This document shows positions 9,589 to 18,347 of a stretch of DNA of 64,000 nt, one piece after another. The stretch's first letter is position 1. Each line of letters begins with the position of its first letter. The translations under genes and the position numbers were made by a program. The notes beneath the pieces were generated by a model, which saw only the letters and a list, made by a program, of their open reading frames with translations, did not search any database and had not been told where the DNA came from. The stretch is taken from NCBI GenBank assembly GCA_964621185.1, contig CAZULM010000011.1, positions 1-64,000 on the forward strand, given 5' to 3'. This stretch comes from M3007 sp964621185. GTDB lineage: Bacteria > Bacteroidota > Bacteroidia > Chitinophagales > Saprospiraceae.

Positions 9589-10650
9589 CTACCAAGCGTT
9601 CAGCTTCTCCTGCTCCCCGGCGTACAAACCTTTCACGGCCTGCACCAGCCAGTCGCCGCCGAAGGTGATGGTGTAGTGGTGGGAAAAATAGATGACCCAG
9701 CTGAGCGAGGCATCGAAGACCATGCCTTCGTGGGCGCCGCCGAATATCTCCTCTTTGCCGATCTCGAACAGGCCTTCTTCGCAGTCGAGCAGGTAGAATG
9801 GCAAGGTGACTTTTTGTTCCAGCAGGTCGGCGATTGCCTGTTTTTTTTCATCGGCCATGCCGTTGAGGAAAACGACTTCTTGGGGCGCGGCATCGGTGAG
9901 CGGGTTCCAAAAATTGGAGTTGAAATTCCAATGCTCCTTCAGTTCGGCCCTTAAATTGCGGGCCTGGTCGCCAGAAATACGCTTGCGCGTGTTGTCCTCG
10001 GGCAGCACCTCGGTTTGCAACGGGTCGCCCTGGAACAGGATTGGCAGTTCGCTGGCAATGCTCCTGGCCGATTTTTCGACGATGCGGAAAAGGGTGCGCA
10101 GGTATTCCGGCACGTTGGGGTCTATGGGTATCTGCACCTGTTTCTCCCGGCGGCCAATGTGGATGTCGAGCAGAAATTTGACGGGGGCGGCAGCGGCGAC
10201 TTGTTCCACGGCCTCAAGGGCGAGGTCGGTGTTGAACACCACATAATACTGGAGGTAGTTGCCGGAGAAACGCTCGCCGCCGCGCGGGATGCCGTTACAG
10301 GTCTCTTCCAGGCGTTTCAGCACGGGATCGAGGTAGCCAGTCGTCCAGTCGTCGTACCAGGGCGCCCCGGCAGGATAGCCCGTCCAGCGCCGCATCTGGA
10401 AATGTAGGGTCATCACGTGCAGCTGTTGCTGGTGGGGCTTTGAATAACCGTCCTGAACCCAGGATTCTGCCGTTTTACGGATAAAAGCTTCGGGATTGGA
10501 TTTGGGGGGAATTGGACTGGTGGAGCTGTTCTGCGGAACCTCGCCACAAGTGCCCGTTTCGGTGCTCAACTGCGCGTCGAGGGCCGTCAGCCGCACGTAG
10601 TGCCAACGACCTTCAATTTGTTTGTAGAGTATCAAGCGATATTTTTTCAC
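9589..10650 (-). CDS. hypothetical cytoplasmic protein
   Basis: A 353-aa protein that I do not recognise. There is no signal peptide or membrane helix. The N-terminus (MKKYRLILYKQIEGRWHYVR) suggests a beta-strand start. The middle has a P-rich low-complexity linker near residues 38-52, and the C-terminal third is acidic with aromatic stretches (FYLLDCEEGLFEIG, WVIYFSHHYTITFGGDW). That last part looks like a compact alpha/beta domain. It stands alone, with a long perfect inverted repeat 10 bp upstream of its start. Confidence 0.65.
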   Translation of the reverse strand: MKKYRLILYKQIEGRWHYVRLTALDAQLSTETGTCGEVPQNSSTSPIPPKSNPEAFIRKTAESWVQDGYSKPHQQQLHVMTLHFQMRRWTGYPAGAPWYDDWTTGYLDPVLKRLEETCNGIPRGGERFSGNYLQYYVVFNTDLALEAVEQVAAAAPVKFLLDIHIGRREKQVQIPIDPNVPEYLRTLFRIVEKSARSIASELPILFQGDPLQTEVLPEDNTRKRISGDQARNLRAELKEHWNFNSNFWNPLTDAAPQEVVFLNGMADEKKQAIADLLEQKVTLPFYLLDCEEGLFEIGKEEIFGGAHEGMVFDASLSWVIYFSHHYTITFGGDWLVQAVKGLYAGEQEKLNAW

Positions 10651-10660
10651 GCAGCGAAAG

Positions 10661-10734
10661 TTTACCAGGATTTGGGGGGATTTTGAAAATCAATACACCA
10701 ATCAATCCTCAAAATCCCCCCAAATCCTGGTAAA
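10661..10734. repeat. 26-bp perfect inverted repeat
   Basis: Bases 10661-10686 are the exact reverse complement of 10709-10734, with a 22-nt loop. The arms are TTTACCAGGATTTGGGGGG followed by ATTTTGA on the left. The structure lies directly upstream of the hypothetical gene starting at 10650 and about 100 bp past the stop of the PDZ gene, which already has its own terminator. It may be a leader hairpin or a small palindromic mobile repeat. Confidence 0.8.
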
Positions 10735-10771
10735 TAGGGAAAAGTTCGTGCCAGAAAATTGATTTTTCTCA

Positions 10772-10813
10772 AAAAATATGGGCGCCGACAGCTAAAATGC
10801 CGCCGACGCCCAC
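10772..10813 (-). terminator. intrinsic terminator of the PDZ gene
   Basis: On the minus strand, about 22 bp after the stop at 10836, a 14-bp stem (10800-10813 pairing with 10780-10793, three G-U pairs) is followed by a short AU pair and six U residues (10772-10777). Confidence 0.7.
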
Positions 10814-10835
10814 AAATATTGAATCAAACTTGCTT

Positions 10836-12548
10836 TTAATTAACAATCACCTGCTCGGTGAACACCTTGTCGCCCTGAAGAACGTGCACCAAAATGGTGC
10901 CTTTTGCATAAGCCGTCAGGTCAAATTGCTGGCTGTAGCTGCCGCTGAAGGCATTGAGCTCTTCGCGGAAAAGCTGGCGGCCCGACATGTCTAAGAGCGA
11001 CACCACGGTGGCTACCGGTTCCCCTTTAAACTCGACGGTTATCTGGCCCTGGCTCGGGTTGGGGTAAGCGCGGAATGACTGCAGGGCAAGGCTGCGGTCT
11101 TGCGCGGGCTTGGCGTTGGGGTCCAATTCAACTTTGGTGCCATCGCCCTCGCCGGCCTTGCGGATGATGATGATGCGGGTTTCCTTCAAGCGGCGCTGGT
11201 CGTTATTGTCCCAGTTCCAGGTATAGAAACGGCGGTCCATTTCCTGGCCATTGATGTTTTTTTCAATTATTTCCACGCGGCTCTTGTCTTTGCAGGCTTT
11301 AAGGGTGGCCTCTATTTGCATCGGCTTGCCTTCGCGCTCATAGGCCACCTGTACTTTGTCGCCGGTTTTGTACTTCGCGATTTCGTCCCACAGCTCGGCG
11401 TGGCTGTGCACCAGTTCGTTGTTGACAGAGAGTATCAAATCGCCTTCTAACATGCCTGCTTCCTGGGCGGCGCTTTCACTGGTGAAGCTCTGGATGGCTG
11501 CGCCGCGGTCTTCGAGGCTGCTGCTGTACACGCCGAGACAGGCTTCCTTCTCCTTTACTTTGTAGTCTATGTTGATCGGGGCGGTCAGTTTCAGGTTTTC
11601 CAAGCCTTTCAGGTCGATTTTAGGCATTTGGAAATCGAAGTCTTGCACTTTCATCAGCCCTTTTTGCTCGCCGAGCACCACTTCCACGGTTTTCTTTTGG
11701 CCTTCATGAATGTAGCCGACCGTTACTTTTTCGCCGGGCTTGGTGTATGCCATGAAATCGGTGATGTCTTCAAAATCGGAGATGGGCGTGTCGTTGAGCT
11801 GATAGATGGCATCGCCATCGACAAGCCCGGCTTTTCCGACCGCCGAGTTTTGGGAAACCGTGACAGCCACCCCGTTGTCGCGGTTGTCGTCGTCGTTGTC
11901 GAACACGCCGAGCACGCCTTTCGGGGCGTGTACCACATCGATTTTCACATCGCTCCTGGTGGTAAGCACGGCTTCTGTTTCGGCTTTTTTCCCATTCCGG
12001 CTGTAGGCAATTTTCAGCTTGTCGCCCGGTTTGGAGGCCTGGATGACGGTGCTCAAATCCGACCATTTGTCGGTTTTTGTCCCGTTCAGGGATAGAATCA
12101 TGTCGTTGTCGCGCAGGCCGGCTTTGTCGGCAGCAGAGCCGCGGGTGATCTGGACGACTAAGCCAGGTTGGCTTTCGTCTTCGTCGGAGTCTTCCTCCAC
12201 GCCCAGAAAGGTCCCTTTGTCGTCGCAGCTGGTCGCCCAGTTAAGACCTTTCATGGCGTGCCCGAAAAAAGAGGCGTTTTCATGGTCTTCGCCTTCGGTC
12301 ACGATGACTTCCAAATTGTTCTTGTCGTCGCGGTTTTCCTGCACGAATTTGTCCACGTCGAAATTTTCGGCAGCTTTGCCTTTTTTCACGATGGTTTCGG
12401 TCACTTCCGTTCCATCGGCTTCCACGGTGCGCTTAATGATGGTGATTTTCTTTTCAGGGCTGTCATTTTGTTGTTGGGCAAACAAGGGCGCCAGGCAAAA
12501 CGGGAGGAGGATAAAACCCGCTGTTAGCAAGATAGAGGATGTTTTCAT
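10836..12548 (-). CDS. secreted triple-PDZ protein with type A T9SS sorting domain
   Basis: A 570-aa protein with a signal peptide (ending near LAPLFAQ, residue 25). It has three PDZ-like domains at about 95-195, 210-295 and 337-420, each with the core phrase 'A..AGL/M..GD.I..(L/V)N'. The C-terminal domain (about 495-570) begins with AYPNPSQGQ and ends in GDKVFTEQVIVN, the type A T9SS sorting signal. No protease catalytic domain accompanies the PDZ modules, unlike DegP/HtrA, so it is more likely a peptide-binding scaffold on the surface or in the outer membrane. It is transcribed divergently from an OmpR-type response regulator. Confidence 0.85.
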   Translation of the reverse strand: MKTSSILLTAGFILLPFCLAPLFAQQQNDSPEKKITIIKRTVEADGTEVTETIVKKGKAAENFDVDKFVQENRDDKNNLEVIVTEGEDHENASFFGHAMKGLNWATSCDDKGTFLGVEEDSDEDESQPGLVVQITRGSAADKAGLRDNDMILSLNGTKTDKWSDLSTVIQASKPGDKLKIAYSRNGKKAETEAVLTTRSDVKIDVVHAPKGVLGVFDNDDDNRDNGVAVTVSQNSAVGKAGLVDGDAIYQLNDTPISDFEDITDFMAYTKPGEKVTVGYIHEGQKKTVEVVLGEQKGLMKVQDFDFQMPKIDLKGLENLKLTAPINIDYKVKEKEACLGVYSSSLEDRGAAIQSFTSESAAQEAGMLEGDLILSVNNELVHSHAELWDEIAKYKTGDKVQVAYEREGKPMQIEATLKACKDKSRVEIIEKNINGQEMDRRFYTWNWDNNDQRRLKETRIIIIRKAGEGDGTKVELDPNAKPAQDRSLALQSFRAYPNPSQGQITVEFKGEPVATVVSLLDMSGRQLFREELNAFSGSYSQQFDLTAYAKGTILVHVLQGDKVFTEQVIVN

Positions 12549-12851
12549 AGATCTATATTATTGTGTGTTGGTGAACGAGAAGGCAACATTGGAGAGGGGC
12601 CTGCCCCTATTGACAATATTGTGGGAACGAAGTTGCGCAGGCAAAAATATATTTCAAAATTAGTTCGACCAACAGCCCTTTCTGTCGCGTGTTGGAAGCA
12701 AAAGCTACAGGATACCGTCCCTATTTTAACATTTTTCGACTACCCGTGCCCGCCCACATACTTCAAATCGCATCACCTGCGTTAAAGGAATAATCAATAC
12801 CCTTACCCTACTGACAATATCTTCTAATCATCACACGAACCGACTCGCTCT
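12549..12851. other. divergent intergenic region
   Basis: About 300 bp between the PDZ gene (minus) and the response regulator (plus). The sequence is AT-rich in the centre and presumably carries both promoters. On the minus strand TATTTTTG near 12645-12652 fits the Bacteroidota -7 consensus, but the -33 box is not clear. No gene is seen. Confidence 0.35.
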
Positions 12852-13586
12852 ATGGCAAGTGCTAACTACAAAATCCTACTGGTAGAAGACGATCAAAATT
12901 TTGGCGACGTGTTGCGCTCCTACCTTGAAATGCACGATTACGACGTGACACTCGCCACCGATGGCGTGGCTGGCTTAGAGGCCTTCCGCAAAAACAACTT
13001 TGATCTCTGTGTCTTTGACGTCATGATGCCCCGCAAAGACGGCTTCACCTTGGCCAAAGACGTGCGCGAGCGCAACCAGGAAGTGCCCATCATCTTCCTG
13101 ACCGCCAAAACCATGAAAGACGACGTGCTCAATGGATTCAAAATTGGCGCCGACGACTACATTTCCAAGCCCTTCAACTCGGAAGAGCTGCTGCTCCGCA
13201 TCCAGGCCGTGCTGAAGCGCAGCAACAAAGCGCCCGATCCCCGCGACGACCAGCGTGAGTTCACCATAGGCAAGTTCCATTTCAACTACCCCTTGCGCAT
13301 CCTTACGTTCACAGAAGCAGCCCCAGGCGCAGAGAACAACTGGAAGCTCAGCCCTAAGGAAGCTGAACTGCTCAAGCTGTTCTGCAAATACATCAACGAC
13401 GTGACCCCGCGCTCCGAGGCGCTCACCAAAATCTGGCATGAAGACACCTATTTCACAGCCCGTTCCATGGACGTTTTCGTGACCAAATTGCGCAAATACC
13501 TGGCACCCGACCCCTCCATCGAGATCGTCAACATTCACGGCAACGGGTTTCAGTTGCTGGTGAAGGAGGCGACTGGGGCGCGGTAG
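12852..13586 (+). CDS. OmpR/PhoB-type response regulator (RprY-like)
   Basis: A 244-aa two-component response regulator. The receiver domain (about 6-122) has the acidic pair Asp13/Asp14, the phospho-acceptor Asp56 in VFDVMMP, Thr84 in FLTAK and Lys106 in YISKPF. A C-terminal winged helix (about 135-240) has SPKEAELLKLFC and VFVTKLRKYL, so it binds DNA as an OmpR-family transcription factor. No histidine kinase is adjacent on the same strand; the convergent kinase at 13708 is of a different (LytS) class. A strong intrinsic terminator follows at 13671. Confidence 0.9.
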   Translation: MASANYKILLVEDDQNFGDVLRSYLEMHDYDVTLATDGVAGLEAFRKNNFDLCVFDVMMPRKDGFTLAKDVRERNQEVPIIFLTAKTMKDDVLNGFKIGADDYISKPFNSEELLLRIQAVLKRSNKAPDPRDDQREFTIGKFHFNYPLRILTFTEAAPGAENNWKLSPKEAELLKLFCKYINDVTPRSEALTKIWHEDTYFTARSMDVFVTKLRKYLAPDPSIEIVNIHGNGFQLLVKEATGAR

Positions 13587-13587
13587 G

Positions 13588-13628
13588 GAATTGGCAAATT
13601 GGCAAATGGCAAGGGGCAAATGGCAAAA
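13588..13628. repeat. GGCAAAT micro-repeat tract
   Basis: Just after the response regulator stop there is a tract built of GGCAAAT/GGCAAGG-type heptamers and octamers. Very similar GCAAA-rich tracts occur at 36661-36765 and 43995-44108, where they form part of signal-peptide coding sequence. Confidence 0.6.
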
Positions 13629-13670
13629 AAAGAAGGTTAAAGGGATAAATCGAGTTGAAAGCCCTTTATG

Positions 13671-13709
13671 GCCCGCGTACCAAGTTCCTTTGGTTCGCGG
13701 GCTTTTTTT
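13671..13709 (+). terminator. intrinsic terminator of the response regulator
   Basis: A 13-bp stem with one mismatch (GCCCGCGTACCAA at 13671-13683 against 13690-13702) is followed by seven T residues (13703-13709). The T tract overlaps the TAA stop (13708-13710) of the convergent kinase gene. Confidence 0.85.
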
Positions 13710-16700
13710 ATCCCGTGATTTGCACTGGAATCTGCAGCGTCACCCGCGCGCCGGCAACATTCCCCGTCTCGGGGTCGTAGATCGCCTCCTGCCGGAAATG
13801 CCGCGCCTTCGAATCTCCCGACAATAGTTCCAGGCGGTGCTGCGTAATGCTCATGCCCACCGATTTGTGGCCCTCGTCGGTGCTGTCGTGCTGTGTGGCT
13901 TCAAAGCCCGGCCCGTTGTCGCTGATGGTGACCACTAAGTTGCCTGCCTCCAAGGCGTACCCGAGTTCGATCAATCCGCCGCCTTGCCTGTTTTTCATGC
14001 CGTGGATGATGGCGTTCTCTACAAACGGCTGGGCCAGCATGGGCGGCAACTGGATTTCGCGCGCATTCAATTCATCGGAAACCTTTATTTCATAATTGAA
14101 GCGGTTGCGAAAGCGCAGCTGTTCGAGCGCGAGGTAGGATTCCAGCATCTCCAGCTCTTCGGCTAAGGAATGGGTGCCGTCGAGCGAGCCGTGCAGGGCC
14201 AGGCGCACCAAGCGGGCAAATCGGGCTAAGTATTTGGTAGCCGATTTCGCGTCGTTCTCCGCGATAAAGCTCTGGATGCTGGCTAAGCAGTTGAATATGA
14301 AATGGGGGTTCATCTGAGCGCGCAAGGCCGTAGTTTGCAGGTCGGCAATCTTTTGCCGCATGGCTGCTTCCGACCTGACGGTTTGGAGGCGGTAGCGAAG
14401 GAACAACCAGATGCCAAGCGCCATCATGGCCGCCATCATCAGCCTGCTCCACCAGGTTGCCCACCAGGGCGGGCCGATCTCGAAATGCCAGGCCGATGCC
14501 TCGCTCCAAAGCCCGTCTTCGTTCTGCGATTGCACTTCAAAGGTGTAGCGCCCGGGTTGCAGGCGCACAAAATTAACTTGACGGTTCTCTGTAAGTGCAA
14601 AGGCAGCATTCTCCGGCAACAAGCGGTACCGGTATTTGACCTGCCCTTCTGCGATGATGGGCGGCGTGAAATACTGGAAACTTATGTTGTTCTGGTTATA
14701 CCGCAGCTTTATGTTTTCCAGAAACGGGACTTCTATGTTGTTCACCTCAAAAAATTCGAGCAGCGGGGCAGGTTGGGGCCTTGGCTCGCGTTTGAGGCGG
14801 AAGCGGGCCAGCCCCTTGTCGGTAGCCACCCAAAGTTGCTCCCCGATCAGGGCGACATCGTTCACCTGGTTTGAAGGCAGTCCGTGCTTGGTCGTGATGG
14901 CCTCAATCTGCCAAGTGCCATTCTGTTGGTAAACGAGTTTGTTCAGCCCCGCATTGGAACAGGCAAAAATGCTGCCGTCTGCGGCAATGTACAGGCTGTT
15001 ATAGACATTTGAAAGCAGGCCTTCCCGGGTTGTCAGGTGCGTGAACGCGCCTTTTTCGTCGCGGATCAGCAGCCCGGCCCCCTTCAAGCGTATGATACAG
15101 CCCCCGCCTGCAGATGTGGGCAGCAGGTCGAGCCCGCGCAAAGGATAGCGCAAGGCGGGGTGGCTAAACGCTGTCGGTTCATAAATGCCGTTGCGCCATA
15201 TTTTCAGGCCACCGAGGGTGGTGACCCAAAGGAAGCCTCCGGGATCAGGCGTGACGCTGAACAAACGCTCCTTGCTTACAAAATAATTTTCCACCAACCC
15301 GGTAATACGGTCAACGGCGGCGAAATCCTGTCGGTAGCTTGCCCAGACAAGCTTCCCCGCCGGGTCGGGCTTTATGTATTGGGCAGACACGCTGTTGTCG
15401 GGGCTGGAGGAAAGCCGGGAGGATTTGTCGCTGAAAGCCCAGCGGCCTTTTTCCCAAAAAGCGAGGTCGGCCCCGCACCACAGCCTGCCGCTCAGGGGAT
15501 CGAACCACAAAGCCGTCATTTCCTTGAAGTTGGAGCCGGGCGGCAGTGGCAGCAGGGAAAGGTCCCCGCCAGATATTGGGATGCGGCATATGTCGAAAGG
15601 CCGAAAGCCGGCGTAAACATGGGTTCCATCTGAACATAGGCGCTGCACGTTGGCCGATGGCAACCCGTCGACGGTATCGTAAACATCGAGGTGAGGGTTC
15701 TTGCAATAAAATATGCCGGCGTTTCGGGTGCTTGCCCACCAGCCGCCCTGGCGGTCGCAGAGCAGCGACATCACCTCCTGGCCGGGCAGCAGGTTTTCAA
15801 ATTGGTTCTGCTGAAAATGCGCCATGGTGGGGAAGCGCAACAATCCCACTTCGCCTTCTGCGATGGAGCAGAGCAAAATAGCGCCGTCAATATCCTGGTA
15901 CACGTCTTCCACATATACGTCTTTCTGGCCCTGCCAAATCAAGCGGTTGTCGCGCACGAGGAAAAAAGTCTGCCGCCGGCAAAGCAGCAAATCGCCGCTG
16001 CGGAGGCGCCAGGCGCGGAAAGAGATGCCCTTTTCGATGTTTTTCCAGGTAAAATTGCCCAAGGAGACAGGGCTGCCTTTTTCCCAGGAAAAAACTTCTG
16101 TGGAAATGTTTTGCGCCGACTTCTTGCTCTCCGCTGCCGGTGAGCTTTCCAAACCCGAATCTTGTATCTCCAGCATATAGCCGTTCAGCTCCATTAAGCT
16201 GAAGTTCGGGGTTTTCAGGCGCATCGGCAGCAATGACCCGTCCGGGTTGATCGACACATAGCCTCCCCTGTCAACAGCTACGCGCATCGCCCCCGATTCG
16301 TCGAGGGCAAATGCTGCGATGTAGCCGAATTTTTTTTGATAAGCTTGCAGGGCGGCGTTGTGTGCATAGGGGCGCACCGTATCTTTTTCAACATAATACA
16401 GGAAGCTTGGGAGGTGCGAGAACCAGACACGGCCCGAAGGGTCTTCCCAAAGGTTCAATGTTGAGGATGCCACCAGCACATTCGTGTCGATTGGCTGTAC
16501 GAATCGCTGCCCGTTGAAATAGCAGACGCCCTGGTAGGTGCCAGCCCAGACAATGCCCCTTTTGTCTTGCAGCAGGCAGTTCACTTCGTTGCTGGGCAGG
16601 CCCTCGTTGATGGAATACTGGCGCCAAAGCAAGTGTTGGGCTATAAGTGGGAATCCCTGAAGTAAAAAGCAGAATATTATGACAAGGAAACGCGCTATTT

Positions 16701-16806
16701 TCCTTAATCCTGTTTTGCCAAAGATGCCTGGTGGGGCAATATGCTGCCTGACCTTGCCCAGGGCAGGCCCAACAATTGTACTGCGTTTTAGAAAAGTACC
16801 AGACAT
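13708..16806 (-). CDS. LytS-type sensor histidine kinase with beta-propeller and Y_Y_Y sensor
   Basis: A 1,032-aa kinase from the chosen ATG at 16806; an in-frame start at 16977 would overlap the neighbouring gene and its terminator. Order: signal/anchor helix (FLVIIFCFLLQGF, about residues 37-49), two-component-regulator propeller repeats (ISINEGLP-like start, GIVWAGTYQGVC, EQLWVATDKGLARF), a Y_Y_Y domain (YRYRLLPEN...FEVQSQNEDG) near 700-770, and a transmembrane helix (MMAAMMALGIWLFL). The pfam06580-type His_kinase follows with MNPHFIFN (His about 835), QPFVENAIIHG and the SDNGPGF ATP-lid motif. Such kinases usually pair with LytTR-domain response regulators, none of which is present here. 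The periplasmic ligand is unknown. Confidence 0.88.
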   Translation of the reverse strand: MSGTFLKRSTIVGPALGKVRQHIAPPGIFGKTGLRKIARFLVIIFCFLLQGFPLIAQHLLWRQYSINEGLPSNEVNCLLQDKRGIVWAGTYQGVCYFNGQRFVQPIDTNVLVASSTLNLWEDPSGRVWFSHLPSFLYYVEKDTVRPYAHNAALQAYQKKFGYIAAFALDESGAMRVAVDRGGYVSINPDGSLLPMRLKTPNFSLMELNGYMLEIQDSGLESSPAAESKKSAQNISTEVFSWEKGSPVSLGNFTWKNIEKGISFRAWRLRSGDLLLCRRQTFFLVRDNRLIWQGQKDVYVEDVYQDIDGAILLCSIAEGEVGLLRFPTMAHFQQNQFENLLPGQEVMSLLCDRQGGWWASTRNAGIFYCKNPHLDVYDTVDGLPSANVQRLCSDGTHVYAGFRPFDICRIPISGGDLSLLPLPPGSNFKEMTALWFDPLSGRLWCGADLAFWEKGRWAFSDKSSRLSSSPDNSVSAQYIKPDPAGKLVWASYRQDFAAVDRITGLVENYFVSKERLFSVTPDPGGFLWVTTLGGLKIWRNGIYEPTAFSHPALRYPLRGLDLLPTSAGGGCIIRLKGAGLLIRDEKGAFTHLTTREGLLSNVYNSLYIAADGSIFACSNAGLNKLVYQQNGTWQIEAITTKHGLPSNQVNDVALIGEQLWVATDKGLARFRLKREPRPQPAPLLEFFEVNNIEVPFLENIKLRYNQNNISFQYFTPPIIAEGQVKYRYRLLPENAAFALTENRQVNFVRLQPGRYTFEVQSQNEDGLWSEASAWHFEIGPPWWATWWSRLMMAAMMALGIWLFLRYRLQTVRSEAAMRQKIADLQTTALRAQMNPHFIFNCLASIQSFIAENDAKSATKYLARFARLVRLALHGSLDGTHSLAEELEMLESYLALEQLRFRNRFNYEIKVSDELNAREIQLPPMLAQPFVENAIIHGMKNRQGGGLIELGYALEAGNLVVTISDNGPGFEATQHDSTDEGHKSVGMSITQHRLELLSGDSKARHFRQEAIYDPETGNVAGARVTLQIPVQITG

Positions 16807-16880
16807 AAAGGGAGAAAAATCGCCTGGTAAATGTAATGTGTGGCGAACGTTTTCAAAAAACTCTTTTACGGGATGGGCAC

Positions 16881-16917
16881 AAAAAAACGAGCCGACCAAA
16901 TTGCTTCGGCCAGCCCG
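16881..16917 (-). terminator. intrinsic terminator after the EAD11 gene
   Basis: On the minus strand a 12-bp stem rich in G-U pairs (within 16888-16917, loop around AAGCAAT) is followed by seven U residues (16881-16887). It lies between the EAD11 protein and the kinase and argues that the kinase is at least partly a separate transcription unit. Confidence 0.65.
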
Positions 16918-16927
16918 TAATTGGTTT

Positions 16928-17566
16928 TTAATCTCGTAGGAACGCCAAGAATCGCTCCAGCATGGTTTTTGGGGCATTTTGGGGCTTGTTGCCCTCGGTT
17001 AATGATGCCGTTTCAAGTTTCCGGCTCAATTCCAATTCCGGGGCTTTTTTTATCAACGCTTCCAGCGCATACCTTATTTGCTTTTCCAGCATGGCCCAGG
17101 TTTCTGACGAAACAAGACCCATAAGAACGTATTTCCTGCCAGCATGGTATCTGGCTTTCAAGATGATTTGGTCATTGCCCAGATTTTCGCACAAATCGAG
17201 CGCTTCCGGTATTTTGTTTTGGTCGAGCAGTGCAAAAACCGCAGCTTTTGGCACAGGGCCAAATTGGAAGGGTTTGCCTTTCGATGCGCTATTCGTGGTC
17301 GGTGAATCTGTGTCGGCAAGCATTTCGGGGTTTAAGACAGCCAATATCTCAAAATTCACTTGATTCAACAACCTCGACCAAGTCTCATATTCAATGCGTT
17401 TTGCCTCAAAATGAGCCTGGGCTTGGTCCACCCGATTTTTCAGGCCGATGGCTTGGTCATACCCGTTCTCAAAAAGCAGGAGCAGGGCCTCAGAGGTGTC
17501 TCCCCTCGCAATTTGGTCTCGGATTTTTTCTTGCAGTTTGGGGTCTGCGTAAAATGAGGCAGACAT
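16928..17566 (-). CDS. tandem effector-associated domain 11 (EAD11) protein
   Basis: A 212-aa cytoplasmic protein made of two similar helical domains at about residues 8-80 and 107-175. Each has the pattern 'L..(G/N)...EAL.L.....' then a long helix with R/K-rich heptads, an (I/V)S or Y-E-T-W turn, and 'N.....L..L' (IARGDTSEALLLLFENG; LLDQNKIPEALDLCENLG; LVSSETWAMLEKQIRYALEAL). This matches my knowledge of effector-associated domain 11, an adaptor-type domain normally fused to proteases, NTPases or TIR effectors in bacterial conflict and signalling systems. Here no effector is fused. The gene has the triple-repeat promoter element 75 bp upstream and lies between a Cys-rich lipoprotein and a LytS kinase. 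The domain call is by pattern recognition, not search. Confidence 0.65.
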   Translation of the reverse strand: MSASFYADPKLQEKIRDQIARGDTSEALLLLFENGYDQAIGLKNRVDQAQAHFEAKRIEYETWSRLLNQVNFEILAVLNPEMLADTDSPTTNSASKGKPFQFGPVPKAAVFALLDQNKIPEALDLCENLGNDQIILKARYHAGRKYVLMGLVSSETWAMLEKQIRYALEALIKKAPELELSRKLETASLTEGNKPQNAPKTMLERFLAFLRD

Positions 17567-17604
17567 GGGTCAAGAGGCAACAGGGTTAAAAATGAAAGCA
17601 TCCC

Positions 17605-17695
17605 CAAAAGTATGCTCTCTCATTTCCGGCAGCTGAGACAAATGACGATTGGCTGGTTTTTGGTGATAGTCGGCGGGGAAAAAATGATATTCGGT
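17605..17695 (-). promoter_or_regulatory. triple 21-bp-phased repeat promoter element, copy 1 (EAD11 gene)
   Basis: Three direct repeats of ATGA(C/T)(A/G)NN(T/C)GG have their TGA at 17643, 17664 and 17685 (plus-strand sense), exactly 21 bp apart. On the minus strand the array ends in GTCATTTG. A perfect TAnnTTTG -7 box, TACTTTTG, lies at 17612-17605, about 40 bp before the EAD11 start at 17566. Confidence 0.7.
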
Positions 17696-17704
17696 AACGG
17701 TTGC

Positions 17705-18250
17705 TCAATTGTGGTAAGCGCCGTTGTGCGTCAGTGTCTTGCCGCATTTTGCGCAAGCTACAGCTGAACCAGCGCCGCCGGCACAGCCACCGGGGCAGGT
17801 GTAATGCCAAACTCCGGCCGCATTTTGCGCTGGCTCGGCCTTTTGGGCGGGCGCTGCCTGGGTTGGCGCCGGAGCAGCTTTTGCGCCCTCGCCTTCCGTT
17901 TTAGGGTGGTATTTGCTGTTGTGTGTGAGCATGGTGCCGCATTTCGCACAGGCAATGGCCGAGCCAGCACCGCCTTCGCAGCCTTTCGGGCAGGTGTAGT
18001 GCCAGGTGCCGGCAGCGTTTTGGGCAGGCTCGGCGAGCGCTGCCTGGTCGGTGGGAGGCACCGTAACCACTGTTTGGGCTCCGCCATCTTGCGACATAAG
18101 GCCCTGTCCTTCTGGCAAGTTGCTCGGCAAGGCTGACGATTCTGAACCGGCAGGAGTAGTGCTTTGGGAAGCGCTGTTATCATTCTGGCAGGCTGTGAAG
18201 ATGCCGACGGCTATGATGAATGTCGCGGTTGCAATCTGAAAAATTTTCAT
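17705..18250 (-). CDS. lipoprotein with two Cys-rich metal-binding-like repeats
   Basis: A 181-aa lipoprotein from the ATG at 18250; upstream in-frame starts are non-ATG. The signal peptide ends in VGIFTAC with the lipidated Cys at 21. Two nearly identical ~41-residue repeats each contain GxWHYTCPxGCxGGAG and ACAKCG followed by LTHNxxYH, giving a C-x3-C plus C-x2-C zinc-ribbon-like set and extra His ligands. An Ala/Pro-rich linker separates them. The likely role is metal binding at the cell envelope, related to the heavy-metal-binding YHYTCPMHP-type domains, but this is inference. It ends 9 bp before the triple-repeat element that drives the next gene. Confidence 0.75.
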   Translation of the reverse strand: MKIFQIATATFIIAVGIFTACQNDNSASQSTTPAGSESSALPSNLPEGQGLMSQDGGAQTVVTVPPTDQAALAEPAQNAAGTWHYTCPKGCEGGAGSAIACAKCGTMLTHNSKYHPKTEGEGAKAAPAPTQAAPAQKAEPAQNAAGVWHYTCPGGCAGGAGSAVACAKCGKTLTHNGAYHN

Positions 18251-18347
18251 GGCATGAATTTTAGTTTGTGAATGGGGCAAAAGTACGGGTGTTAGCCGGA
18301 TATTTGTGCTTCAAATTCGAATGTTCAGGATTCAACAATAAATTATA

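Noticed and set aside
16807..16977. N-terminal extension of the LytS kinase
   Set aside because: It would run through the EAD11 terminator and overlap the EAD11 gene; the signal/anchor helix fits the ATG at 16806.
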